Assembly (NCBI GenBank): GCA_021229015.1
Contig: CM037785.1
Coordinates: 39,180,766-39,244,765 of the forward strand
Length of the DNA: 64,000 nt
DNA from: Solen grandis
Lineage: Eukaryota; Mollusca; Bivalvia; Adapedonta; Solenidae
Direction of reading: 5' to 3'
Numbering within the stretch: the stretch's first letter is position 1; the number at the start of each line of letters is the position of its first letter. The position numbers and the translations under genes were made by a program. Shown in pieces: positions 24,580 to 36,792 of this stretch. The notes below the pieces were generated by a model. The model was not told the DNA's origin, searched no databases, and saw only the letters and a program-made list of their open reading frames with translations.

Positions 24580-25330
24580 GATATAAGTAGTTAAGTGCGC
24601 TTAGGGTTGCAGCATTTTTGTTTTTCTGCAATATCTCAACTGATTCAACCCCGATCTTCAAAAACTATATGTCGTCTGAAAGGCATTTCAAAGCACTACA
24701 AATTATACGCATAGTGTCTCGATAAAATATTTTTCGTTTTTGAGATATTTAAGGCCGAAGAAAAAAACGATAATTGACATGTGACCTTGACCTTAGCTAT
24801 TTTCCGGAACCGGAAGTGACTGATGACAATAAGAGGCTATGTTGCACCTTCAATGAAAATTTTATGCAAATCGGTCAAAAACTTTGTCTTCCAGTGCTAA
24901 AAAACCGTATATTTTGGATAAAAATTTGATAACGCGTCATGACGTCATTTTACGTCATACGACGTCAATCTTCTCAGAACTGAAAGAAATCAATAGGACA
25001 CATATTCTGTCCAAATTTCATGTTTCTAGCTTATCTGAGTGCTTCGTAATACTTCAATACATTTTCTGGTCCAAAGTTCGAAACTTGGTTCAGCCATAGA
25101 TCCTTGATCTTTTCAAATATTGCAAAACGTATATAATCCTGCACAACAAGAACATAATATATACATTCTGTGAAAAAATCAAGTAAATCGGTCCAATCAT
25201 GACGGCTGTAGAGCTCGAACAAGCTTTTGTAGCCTTTTTCAGCCATGACGTCATGTGACGTTACATGAAGAAAAAAATTATGACGATCAAAAGCGCCAAG
25301 GTCACTGTGCATACTATTAAAATTTCATGC
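24580..25330. repeat. satellite bridge: family C-like segment then one type I unit
   Basis: 24600-24800 shares GATCTTCAAAAACTA, TCTCGATAAAATATTTTT and TGACCTTGACCTT with the family C blocks at 6361 and 34824. From 24920 to 25280 one diverged type I unit follows, with GACGTCATTTTACGTCATACGACGTCA and CAGCCATGACGTCATGTGACGT. Confidence 0.6.
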
Positions 25331-25739
25331 TGCTAGCTCATCGGCAACCTGTTTTAATTTGAACCTCAAAAGGAAGAAAAAAGTAGAATAATAATAATAA
25401 TAATAACTAGACTTCTTTTGTTTTGAACAAAAGAAAGGGCTTCTGCAATGCAAACCATGACAAATCTGGTGTTTTTCGAATATTGGCAAACCTATATAAT
25501 CCTGCACAATGAAGTCGTAATATATAACTTCTGTGAAAATTCCATGCCAATCCGTCCATAAATGACGGCTGTGCAGCGCGGATGAACTTTGGTAGCTTTT
25601 TTAAGTTTTAATGTCATGTGACGTCATATGAAAATTTTACTCATTAAATCTTAATGTTCATGATTACCTACATAGGACATTAAATTTTCATTGTATATGA
25701 ACCTTTGCAACTTGAGTAAATTGACATTCAGGAATCGGA

Positions 25740-27460
25740 AATTCTCTACAATTTGATGACGTCATATGACGTCATATGACGTTCATCTTTACAAAATGCA
25801 AAGGAAACACAGAGACATATAATCTCGCCAAATATCAAATTTCTATCTCATCTAGAAACGATTTTATACGTTTTTAAAATTTGACGTCCTTGGTTCGAAT
25901 CTTGGATTCACCATAGAAACTTAGTTCTTTCGAATCTTGGCAAACCTATATAATCCTGCACAATGAGTCGTAATATATAACTTCTGTGAAGATCCATGCC
26001 AATCTATCAATAAATGACGGCTGTACAGAGCGGACAAACTTTGGTAGTTATTTATAGTTCTGACGTCATGTGACGTCATATGCAAATTTTAAATATTGAA
26101 TCTAAATGTTCCTGATTATGTACAAAGGACATTTAATTTTCATTGTCTATGAAGCTTTGCAACATGAGTAAAATTGACATCAAGATATCAGAAATTCTTT
26201 ACAACTTGATGACGTCATATGACGTTATATGACGTTAATCTTTACAAAATACAAAGGAAACACAGAGAGAAATAATCTCGCCAAATATCAACTTTCTATC
26301 TCATCTAGAATCGATTTTATATGGATTTGAAATTTGACGTCCTTGGTTCGAATCTTGGATTCGCCAAAGAACCTTAGTTCTTTCGAATCTTGGCAAACCT
26401 ATATAATCCTGCACAATAATGTCTTAATATATAACTTCTGTGAAAATTCCATGACAATCCGTCCATAAATGACGGCTGTACAGCGCGTACAAACTTTGGT
26501 AGCTATTTTTAGTTCTGACGTCATGTGACGTCATATGAAAAATTTAAACATTACAATCAAAATGTTCATGATACCTACAAAGGACGTTCAATTTCCATTG
26601 TTTATGAACCCTTGGAACATGAGTAAATTGACATCAAGAAATCGGAAATTCTATACAACTTGATGACGTCATATGACGTCATATGACGTTCATCTTTACA
26701 AAATGCAAAGGAAACACAGAGACGTATAATCTCGCCTAATATCAACTTTCTATCTCATCTAGAAACGTTTTTATATGGATTTGAAATTTGATGTCCTTGG
26801 TTCGAATCTTGAATTCGCCATAGAACCTTAGTTCTTTCGAATCTTGGCAAACCTACATAATCCTGCACAATGAGGTCGTAATATATAACTTCTGTGAAAA
26901 TTCCATGCCAATCCGTCTATAAATGACGGCTGTACAGCGCGTACAAACTTTGGTAGCTATTTTTAGTTATGACGTCATGTGACGTCATATGAAAATTTTT
27001 ATGAAAATTTTAAACATTGAATCTAAATGTTCATATTACCTACATAGGACATTTAATTTCATTGTCTATGAACCTTTGCAACATGAGTAAATTGACATCA
27101 AGAAATCAGAAATTCTATACAACTTGATGACGTCATATGACGTCATATGACGTTCATCTTTACAAAATGCAAAGGAAACACAGAGAGGAATAATCTCGCC
27201 AAATATCAACTTTCTATCTCCTCTAGAATCGATTTTATATGGATTTGAAATTTGACGTCCTTGGTTCGAATCTTGGATTCGCCATAGAACCTTAGTTCTT
27301 TTGAATCTTGGCAAACCTATATAATCCTGCACAATAAGGTCTTAATATATAACTTCTGTGAAAATTCCATGAAAATCCGTCCATAAATGACGGCTGTACA
27401 GCGCGTACAAACTTTGGTAGCTATTTTTAGTTCTGACGTCATGTGACGTCATGTGAAGAT
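25740..27460. repeat. CRE-palindrome satellite, type I units, subfamily b
   Basis: Four highly similar units, with GGTTCGAATC starting at 25892, 26345, 26799 and 27263 (periods 453, 454 and 464). Triple runs of TGACGTCATATGACGTCATATGACGT-type sequence occur near 25757, 26664 and 27128. Units differ by scattered substitutions, indicating fairly recent amplification. Confidence 0.9.
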
Positions 27461-27610
27461 AAAAATAACATATTCCAAAATGCCATATACTTCATGTATC
27501 TGTTGATAGAATTTCTTTGTCCTAGACCTTCAGCAACTTAATGAAATAACAACATGAAAAGGGTTGGAAAAAAAGAATAATAATAATAATAAAAGACAGA
27601 ACAAACCCAA

Positions 27611-27746
27611 TAGGTCTTTTCGGAAAGCAGAAAGCCCTAATAAACAGAACAAACCCAATAGGACTTTCTGCTAGAGGCAGAAAGCCCTAATAAAAACATT
27701 ACAAAAACAATAGGTCTTTCTGCTAGAGGCAGACAGCCCTAATAAT
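27611..27746. repeat. three short hairpin units of Helitron-like end motif
   Basis: TAGGACTTTCTGC, loop TAGAG and GCAGAAAGCCCTA pair at 27659-27689. Flanking versions lie at 27611-27639 and 27711-27741. Each is preceded by ACAAACCCAA or ACAAAAACAA. They are spaced 48-52 bp apart and look like end sequences repeated without a body. Confidence 0.75.
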
Positions 27747-27748
27747 AA

Positions 27749-29907
27749 CTAGATGTCATTCGTGAAAACGAATGATAGGACTTTCTGCAAGCTATGTTAA
27801 TGCAAAAAGCAGAGTATAGAAGTTTCATGTAATGACTCACCTCTGGTAGTATGTCATTGTTCATGCTGAACAATTGACATTATATTACCGAAATTAGTGC
27901 AAATGATAAGAACTAAGTATTAGTCTGTGACGTAACATGATGTCATATGACGTCAGGACATGACTGCAAATTTGATTTCTAGTTTAAAGGTCCTATGTTT
28001 GAATCTTACTTCAGCGCAATACTTCGGTTTTTCGGAATTAAGGTTAGCTCATAAAATATTCACACCTTAGTTTCAAGATGTACCATCTGTAAAAATTTGA
28101 AGAAAATCTGATCATAAATGGCGGCTGTAGAGCGCAAATCCCATTTTTCACTATTATTAGCTCTGACGTCACATGACGTCATAGGGTGCTGAAAATTCTT
28201 TTGTTCAAAGCTCATACTTTACTGTCATAACACTGAAAATTTCATTATTCTGAACAACTGCATCATGACGAAATCAAGCCCCAAATAGGATTAAGTGGTA
28301 TGCTTATGACGTCCTATGACGTCACGATTCAAAAATATTTGCAGAAATGCTGCAGAACTGCAAACTGTGATATAACGTCACATTAATATGAATTACATTG
28401 CATTCTAAAGCACACGGATTGATGTAAATACCATTAGCTTTCCATGGTCCTGGGAAGTAAACAACATATTTAAATTAACGCGTATATATCAGAAATTATT
28501 TTTGACCTTATGACGTCATATGACGTCATGTGACGTTCATCTTCATAGAATGTAAAGCACTCTTGGAGACTTATATACTATCCAAATATAATATTATATT
28601 TCTAACTCATCTGGAAACGATTTTATACGCATTTGAAATTTGACGTCAATGGTTCGAATTTTGCATCCGCCATAAAACCTTTGCATTTTCGAATTTGGAA
28701 AAACGGACACCGGAATGTACAACTAGACTTTAACATGCACATTCTGTGAAATATTAATGAAAATCGGCCCAGAAATAATGGCTGTAGACCGCGTACAAGC
28801 ATTTTTAGACGACGTCAAGTTTAACGTCAAAACACGTCATAGTCAAATGAAAATTATTGAAATGGTAACAGTTCTATCTGAAGCAAATGCTATTAAATTT
28901 TCAAGGTGCTCGGACGTAAACAACATATAAAAATTAACACATAAAAATTAGAAATTACCTTTCACCTCATGACGTCATACCCTCGAGATTTATATTCTGT
29001 CCAAATATCATCTTTCTAGCTCATTTGTAAGCGATTTTATACGCATTTGAAATTTGACGTCAATGGTTCGAATCTTGGATTCGCCATAGAACTATTGCCT
29101 TTTCGAATTTTGAAAAGCGGACACCGGAAGGCACAACTAGAGCCTAACATACGCATTCTGTGAAATTTTGATGAAAATCGGTCCAGAAATAATGGCTGTA
29201 GACCGCGTACAAACATTTTTAGACGACGTCAAGTTTGACGTCAAAGCACGTCATAGTAAAATGAAAATTATTGAATTGCAAACAGTTCTATCTGAAGCAT
29301 ATGCTATTAAATTTTCAAGGTGCTCAGACTTGTACAACATATAAAAATTAACACGTAAATATTAGAAATTACCTTTCACCTCATGACGTCATATGACGTC
29401 ATTTGACGTTCATCTTCAGAGAACGTAAAGTAACCCTTGAGACTTATATTCTGTCCAAATATCATCTTTCTAGCTCATTTGTAAGCGATTTTATACGCAT
29501 TTGAAATTTGACGTCAATGGTTCGAATCTTGGATTCGCCATAGAACCATTGCCATTTCGAATTTTGAAAAACGGACACCGGAAGGCACAAATAGAGCCTA
29601 ACATACACATTCTGTGAAATTTTGATGAAAATCGGCCCAGAAATAATGGCTGTAGACCGCGTACAAACTTTTTCACCTTACGTCAAATCTGACGTTATAT
29701 GACGTCATATGAATATGAAATTCATTGCATTCGAAAGCACATGGTTTGAAATATATGCCATAAAATTTTCATTGTTCTGGGCCATTGGCAACACATCGAA
29801 ATTAACACAAATACAAGAGGAAGAAAAAAAGAATAAGAAGAATAAGAATAATAAAAAACATAACAAACCCAATAGGACTTTCTGCCGAAAGGGCAGAAAG
29901 TCCTAAT
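27749..29907 (-). mobile_element. Helitron-like satellite block 3
   Basis: The head is CTAG (27749-27752), hairpin CATTCGT-GAAA-ACGAATG (27757-27774) and TAGGACTTTCTGC. The right end is a perfect 13-bp hairpin of the same motif, TAGGACTTTCTGC (29873-29885) and GCAGAAAGTCCTA (29893-29905), followed by ATAA. Satellite units of subfamily c lie between. This gives a complete candidate of about 2.16 kb. Confidence 0.6.
28500..29760. repeat. CRE-palindrome satellite, type I units, subfamily c (first set)
   Basis: Units are anchored on CAATGGTTCGAAT at 28648, 29061 and 29515 (periods 413 and 454). Exact TGACGTCATATGACGTCA lies at 29384; the copy at 28511 is followed by a third TGACGT. Each unit has TAGCTCAT.TG 48 bases before GGTTCGAATC, except the first unit, which is mutated. 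Confidence 0.85.
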
Positions 29908-32107
29908 AAACATAACAAACCCAATAGGACTTTCTGCTTTACGAATAAGTCATTAGGAAATGATAGTGTTTCCTATACATTCTGTGAAAAGTTTAGGAAA
30001 ATCCATCCATTTATAATGTCTACTGAGCGCATACAAACTTTTTGACCTGACGTCTTTTCTACGTCATATGAATATGAATTCATTGCATTTAAAAATTCGG
30101 CATCTAAAATACATGTTATAAAATCTTCATGATTCTGGACCATTCGGATCACATTGAATTTATTGCGCGAGAAAGGAAAACATATAAGAACGTCATGGCT
30201 TTAAATGACGTCAGGTATATGAAATTCTAAAGAAACCTATGAAATTACAACATGAGCAAATTTCATTTTTCTATCTCATCTCGGGGCTCTGAAATATTTA
30301 AATTAATTTTGAGGTCATATTTTCGAGACTTGGATTCACCAAAGAACCTTGGTCTTTTCAATATTTGAAAAGGAAAGTAAGGATGCACGATTAAAGCGTA
30401 ACTTACACACTCTGAGAAAATTACAAGAAATTACAAGACCTGGAGACTTATAATCTGCCCAAATATCAGTTTTCTAGCTCATCTGGAAGCGATTTTATAC
30501 GCATTTGAAATTTGACGTCAATGGTTCGAATCTTGGATTCTCCATAGAACCATTGCCTTTTTGAATTTTGAAAAACGGACACCGGGATGCACAACTAGAG
30601 GCTAACATACACATTCTCTGAAATTTTGATGAAATCGGTCTAGAAATAATTGCTGTAGACCGCGCACAAACATTTTTAGACGACGTCAAGTTTGACGTCA
30701 AAACACATCATAAGCAAATGAAAATTATTGAAATGCAAAATGTTCTATCTGAAGCAAAAATTAACAGTAAAATTTAGAAATTATTTTTCACCTCTACGTC
30801 ATATGACGTCATACGACATTAATCTTCTGAAAATATAAAGGAAACCTAGAGACTTATTTTCTGTCTAAATATCTTCTTTCTACGTCATCTGAAAGCGATT
30901 TTATACGCATTTGAAATTTGACGTCAATGGTTCGAATCTTGGATTCGCCATAGAACAATTGCCTTGTTGAATTTTAAAAATCGGACACCGGGATGCACAA
31001 CTAGAGCCTAACATACACATTCTGTGAAATTTTGATGAAAATCGGATCAGAAATAATGGCTGTAGACCGCGTACAAATATTTATAGACGACGTCAAGTTT
31101 GACGTCAAAACACGTCATAGTTAAATGAAAATTATTGAAATGCAAAATGTTCTATCTGAAGCATATGCTATTAAATTTTCAAGGTGCTCGGACTTTATCA
31201 ACATATAAAAATTAACATGTAAAATTTAGATATTACTTTTCAACTCATTACGTCATATGACGTCAAACGACATTCATCTTCTGAGAATATAAAGGAAACC
31301 TAGAGACTTATATTCTGTCTAAATATCATCTTTATAGCTTATCTGTAAGCGATATTATACGCATTTGAAATTTAACGTCAATGGTTCGAATCTTGGATTC
31401 GCCATAAAACCTTTGCATTTTCGAATTTTGAAAAACGGACAGCGCGATGCACAACTAGAGTATAACATACATATTCTGTGAAATTTTGATGAAAATCGGC
31501 CCAGACATAATGGCTGTAGACCGCGTACAAAATTTTTTAGACGACGTCAAGTTTGACGCCAAAACACGTCATAGTCAATGAAAATTATTGAAATGCAAAA
31601 TGTTTTATCTGAAGTATAAACTATTAAATTTTCAAGGTGCTCGGGTGTTTCCAATATATAAAAACTTACATGTAAAATTTAGAAATTTCTGTTCATATCA
31701 TGACGTCAAATGACGTTCATTTCTGAAAATGTAAAGAAAACCTAGAGACTTATATTCTATCCAAATATCATCTTTCTAGCTCATCTGTAAGCGATTTTAT
31801 ACGCATTTGAAATTTCACGTCAATGGTTCGAATCTTGGATTCGTCATAGAACCATTGTCTATTCGAAATTTGAAAAACGGACACCGGGATGCACAACTAG
31901 AGTGTAACATACACATTCTGTGAAAATTTGATGAAAATCGGTGCAGAAGTGTTGGCTGTAGACCGCGTACAAACTTTTGTAGACAACGTCAAATTTGACG
32001 TCATATGACGTCATAGGCATCTGAACTATATGCCATTTAATTTTCATCGTCCTTGGACCATGGCAACATATAGAAATTAAAGCGTAGAAAAGAAGAAGAA
32101 AAAATAA
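29908..32107. repeat. satellite type I units, subfamily c (second set)
   Basis: After another TAGGACTTTCTGC (29925-29937), diverged units run to 30400. Clear ones follow with GGTTCGAATC at 30523, 30929, 31383 and 31825 (periods 406, 454 and 442). TGACGTCATATGACGTCA is at 31996. The block ends in an AAG-rich tail (32080-32104) before the next head. Confidence 0.8.
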
Positions 32108-34052
32108 CTAGATTTCATTCGTTGATACGAATGATAGGACTTTCTGCTACATTTGTCAAACACAAAAAGCGAAAAAAGTAAAAGGATATCAAATTCCTGC
32201 CTTTAACTTGTTTTTGTAGGGCAATAACTTCCATACACTTTGAAAAATTAACCGATTAACTTGGAGGATATGGAAAAATTAACTAAAAATCATTTTTTAT
32301 ATTAATTTCATTTAACTTGACCTATTTCTATAATCTATGTAACAAAACAAATTTATTGAATTGCTTACAGTTCGATTGTCACATAATTCGGTCTAGCTTT
32401 GAAGGTTTTCAAGATATAAGCAATGATTGAATTTAACATTTTTCCCAAAATGGAAGTGACATTGTTCCATATGATAAAATGCTGTACCTTCAGTAAGAAT
32501 TCAAGCAAATCAAACAAAAAAATAAGGACTACAATTCTTAAAAACCATTTAATTTTAACAAAACAATTTTGGCCATATATGATCACATGACGTCATAAGA
32601 CGTTCATCTTCTCAAAATGTAAAGAAGACTTAGAGACTTATACTGAAATGTAACGTCAATGCTTTTAATCTAGAGCGTAACATACACATTCTGAGAAATT
32701 TTGATGAAAACACGTCTAGAAATTATGGCTGTAGACCGCGTATAAACTGTTGTAGACAAGGTCAAGTTTGGTGTCATATGACATCATAGGCATTAGAAAA
32801 TCAAGGAAATGAAATATTCAGTATCTTAAATATATGCAGGACATTTTTCATGCCCCTGGGACCTTTACAATATATAGAAATTTATGCATAGATATCAGAA
32901 ATACTTTTTGACGTAATGACGTAATGTGACGTAAAATGTCGTTCTTCCTCACAGAATACAAAGAAGTCTTAGAAACTAATATTCAGTCTAAATATCAGCT
33001 TTCTAGCTCATCTGGAAGCAATTTTATACGTATCTGAAATTTGACGTCAATGGTTCGAATCTTGGATTCGCCAAACAACCTCTGCCTTTTCGAATTTGGA
33101 AAAACGGACACCTGGATGCACAACTAGAGCGTTACATTCACATTCTGTGAAATTTTGATGAGAATCGGTCGAGAAATAATGGCTGAAGTCCGAGTACAAA
33201 CATTTTTAAACGACGTCAAGTTTGACGTCAAAACACGTCATAGGCAAATGAAAATCATTGAAGTGCAATATGTTTTATCTGAAGCATGTGCTATCAAATT
33301 TGGAAGGTGCTCGGACGTTTTAAACATATAGAAGTTTACATATAAGCTTTCTAGTTCATGTGGAAACGATTTTATACGCATTTGAAATTTGACGTCAATG
33401 GCTCGAATCTTGAATCCGACATTAAATCTTTGCATTTTCGAATTTGGAAAAACGGACACCGGGATGCACAATTAGAGTGTAACATACACATTCTGTGAAA
33501 TATTGATGAAAATCGGCCCAGAAATAATGGCTGTAGACAGCGTCGTATATTTTAAGACGACGTCACGTTTGACGTCAAAACATGTCATAGTCAAATGAAA
33601 ATTATTGTCATAAAAATGTTATATCTGAAGCATATGGTATTAAATTTTCAAGGGGGTTTTCAACATAAAAAAATTAACATATAAAAACATCTTTAAATTG
33701 AAATTAAACTTATACTACTGCCTAACGAAATTTGACGTCAATGGTTCGAATCTTGGACCAGCCATAGAACCATTGCCTTTAAAAATTTTGAAAAACGGAC
33801 ACCGCGATGCACAACTAGAGCCTAACATACACAATCTGTGAAATTTTTATGAAAATCGGTCAAGGATTAATGGCCATAGACCGCGTACAAACTTTTGTAG
33901 ACAACGTCAAGTATGACGTTATATGACGTTATAGGCATATGAAATTCATTGAAAAATTTCAGCATCAAAGTAAAAGCCATTAAATTTTCATCGTTCTTGG
34001 ACCATTGCATTATATAGAAATTAACGCGTAGAAAGGAGGAAAAAAAGAATAA
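32108..34052 (-). mobile_element. Helitron-like satellite block 4
   Basis: The head is CTAG (32108-32111), hairpin CATTCGT-TGAT-ACGAATG (32116-32133) and TAGGACTTTCTGC. A non-satellite stretch (32160-32580) follows, then subfamily c units with GGTTCGAATC at 33052 and 33743 and a mutated copy (GGCTCGAATC) at 33400. Spacing here is about 345 bp, so these units are shortened. An AAG-rich tail precedes the next head. Confidence 0.55.
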
Positions 34053-34812
34053 CTAAATTTCATTCGTTAATACGAATGATAGGACTTTCTGCAACATTTT
34101 GAAATGTAAAGATTAATACCGTTAGAAAGAATATATATTATATTTCCTATCTTTTACTCTTTTTTTTTTCATATGGACTTCTCATGCATGAATTTTGTGA
34201 AGTAAGCCATATGTCAAAAATAAATAAATCTTTATTTCGATATCGCTTTCTTAAAACTTGACCAATTTTAGTTGTTGTTGTTGTTGTTGTTGTATTGAGG
34301 TTTACCGTCGCTGTGATAGTATTTCAATCATATAGAGACGTCCAGCTAATTACAGGTGGAGGAAGACCCCGAGTACACAGAGGTACCCGGATAGAACCAC
34401 CGACCTACCGCAAGCCAGCTGGAAGGCTTCCTCACATGAAAAATCCGAAGTCTCCTGCCGGGATTCGAACCCACAGCGGTGAGGGGCTGAGAGATTCCAA
34501 TTTAAGTATTGTAGGTACCAAAATATATGTCCTGAAAATCCCTACAATTCAATTGTAGCATATTTGGGTCTAGTTTTATAGGTTTTCAAAATATAAGCAA
34601 TTAAACTTAAACCTATTAATTCTGCATATCAAAATTCTTTTTTTTAATTTCGTGTACAGCCGCGGGAATAAAACCGTAAATGCTACCATGCAATAGAATC
34701 GTCGACGCGTGTAGCCTCTTTCTGCTTCAGGCAGAAAGCCCTAATAATAAAAAAAAAAAAAAAACAGTACAAACCCAATAGGACTTTCTGCCAGTAGGCA
34801 GAAAGTCCTAAT
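34053..34812 (-). mobile_element. Helitron-like block 5, short, carrying a SINE
   Basis: The head is CTAA (34053-34056, a variant of CTAG), hairpin CATTCGT-TAAT-ACGAATG (34061-34078) and TAGGACTTTCTGC. The right end is the hairpin TAGGACTTTCTGC (34779-34791) and GCAGAAAGTCCTA (34798-34810), with a diverged GCAGAAAGCCCTAATAA just before at 34730-34747. The interior holds a SINE-1 copy in place of satellite units. Confidence 0.55.
34270..34500 (-). mobile_element. SINE-1 copy, 5' truncated
   Basis: On the minus strand the B-box GGGTTCGAATCCC (plus 34460-34472) is followed by the family body (CATGTGAGGAAGCCTTCCAG, GGTGGTTCTATCCGGGTACC) and a (CAA)n tail (plus 34271-34293). The A-box part is missing or diverged at the right end. 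Confidence 0.8.
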
Positions 34813-34823
34813 AAGAAAAAACA

Positions 34824-36792
34824 CTAGAACCGCAAAGCGGCATCTCGGTTTTCGCTTTTAACTTGACTAGTAAGAATACTGGTTTCAACTGCAGACATAA
34901 TTGATTGATATTAACTTAATTCGAACATTATTAACATATAAAAGTGAAATACGTTGTCAGAAAGTTTGAAAAAGAAGATACTTAATACAAAACAATCGTG
35001 TACTATATTACAAAGGGATATCTCCTGACCTTATTTGATGATAACAGCCTTAATCGAATTTGATCGAGAGGGTGTGTTAAAAAATGAAAATATAAAGTTT
35101 GAAGATAAGAAATGAAGTGCGATATTTTTTTTTCTTATTTTTTTAATATTCATGGGGGAAAACTCAATATATAACTAGCTGATAACATTTGTTAACCTTT
35201 TTGCCCGAATTTAGGAAAGAAAACGGTGGTTAAGTTTAAAAATGATTGCTTAGAATATGAACACGCAAGAAATCGCGAGTTTGAACTAAAATTTATTTAC
35301 GATTTTTCGATAAAGGACCAAACTTTGTACTGCTGCCAAATGAAGTCCGATCTTCAAAATCTAAACACAACTACAAAGATCTCTTCCCGAACTAATTTTT
35401 TGTTCATATACTCTCCACAAAATATTTAAGATTTGGATCTATTTTGAGCTGAAGAAAATGGCAATTATCGTTATATAATCTTGACCAATGAAAATACTGT
35501 TTAATGTTTGATTTATGAGAATCTGTGTGTCATAAAACTACACAACCAGTGGAGAGAATGATGAAGCTTGAACAAAGACACACACACACACTAAAAACTC
35601 ATGTTTTTGAAATTGTAATTCATCCAATTAGTGAAGTTTGCCGCATGCTGTTGACAAACAATACATACCCTTAACTCGCGTACCCAAATATTCTCTGTAT
35701 ATATGTTTAGCAAATTAAATAATGCAAGTATAATTCATCTATCTTATCTAAAATAATATTAAACAGGTTTCTCATAGACCTTATCCTATTTGCACTTTTT
35801 AAGAGGTGCTCTCAACAAGAAATAAACGCTGGAAACCGCATTTGAATCAGACTTCAACTTTTTTAGGTATCACCAAAAAGTGATTTGAGTACAGAGCACC
35901 CTAGCGGTAAAATGAGAATATTGATGAATATTTCTTCAACTGGGTACCTAGAAATGAACCAAATAGCTCAATTAAGTATGCAATATGCATTGGTTGAATT
36001 ATCTAATATGTTCTTAGATGTCCCAATTTTGATCTACCAAACTGATTTACGTTTATTTCGATAAAGGATCAAACTTTGGAGTACTGTCAAAAGACCAAAT
36101 GAAATTGGATCTTCAAAAACTAAACACCAATGGAAAGATCTCTTCACAGACTAAAACTTTTGTTCATATACTTTCTATAAAATATTTTTAGATTTGGGGC
36201 TATTTTATGCCGATAAAAATAATAATAATTGGTATATTACCTTGACCTTTGCATATATTGCTTGATTTTTTTCTATGAGTTTATTTGTTTTATAAAAATG
36301 CATTAACAGTGAAAAAATGATGAAGATTGCATAAAAAATAAAGTCAGGAGCTGCAAATAACCTTAAAAGTCATGCTTTTAAAATGTTGATTTTTCGAAAA
36401 TATTGGTTATGTTTGACCGCGTACTGTGGACAAACCATGTATTTCTCAAAATCGCCACACCATATATTTTGTGCGTATATGTCTTGCGAACCATATGCAA
36501 CAAACAAAATTCCCTCTCTCATCTCTGAATAAAATGGGGAATTTTTCGTAGACCTACCCTCATTTCACCGTTTTTTCGAGATACGAACGTTCAACCTCCT
36601 GTAGCACGAAAGTTTTATATACACAAATTTTTGTAACCTATCAAATTTTATTAAATTTCTAACAAGGAACACAATGCAAAATACCGCATTTGAATCGGAC
36701 CTCAAATAACAGAGTTATTAGCACTCAGTAACTTTTACAAAACGCCCCCTAGCGGCAAAACTAAGACAAAAATGAAAATTTTCTCAACGTTA
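34824..36792 (-). mobile_element. Helitron-like satellite block 6, family C
   Basis: The head is CTAG (34824-34827) and hairpin CCGC-AAA-GCGG (34830-34840), then CATCTCGGTTTTCG. The body consists of two long related halves (about 35200-35900 and 36000-36792) sharing AAAGGA.CAAACTTTG, GATCTTCAAAA.CTAAACACAA, CAAAATATTT and GACCTACCCTCATTT phrases. The right end is cut by the gap. Confidence 0.5.

Larger units (their letters stand above)
19273..25406 (-). mobile_element. Helitron-like satellite block 1
   Basis: The left boundary is CTAG (19273-19276) followed by the perfect palindrome CATTCGTTTAAACGAATG (19281-19298) and TAGGACTTTCTGC (19300-19312). Read on the minus strand this is inverted-repeat motif, hairpin, ACAT, CTAG, then T, which is the layout of a Helitron 3' terminus. 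The interior is tandem noncoding units (20580-21900, 22390-24500) plus a nested HINE. No Rep/helicase is present, so any mobility would be in trans. The 5' end of the element is not identified. Confidence 0.55.
25407..27748 (-). mobile_element. Helitron-like satellite block 2
   Basis: The head is CTAG (25407-25410), a hairpin with arms CTTTTGTT (25415-25422) and AACAAAAG (25426-25433), and AAAGGGCTTCTGC, a variant of the inverted-repeat motif of the other heads. Four or five type I units of subfamily b (about 455 bp) follow. The right end holds three GCAGA.AG.CCCTAATAA end motifs (27626-27741), directly abutting the next head. On the minus strand those right-hand motifs would form the 5' end. 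Confidence 0.6.

Noticed and set aside
24884..33471. Numerous frames of 60-93 codons in the satellite blocks
   Set aside because: They recur in register with the repeat units, are interrupted differently in each copy, and resemble no family.
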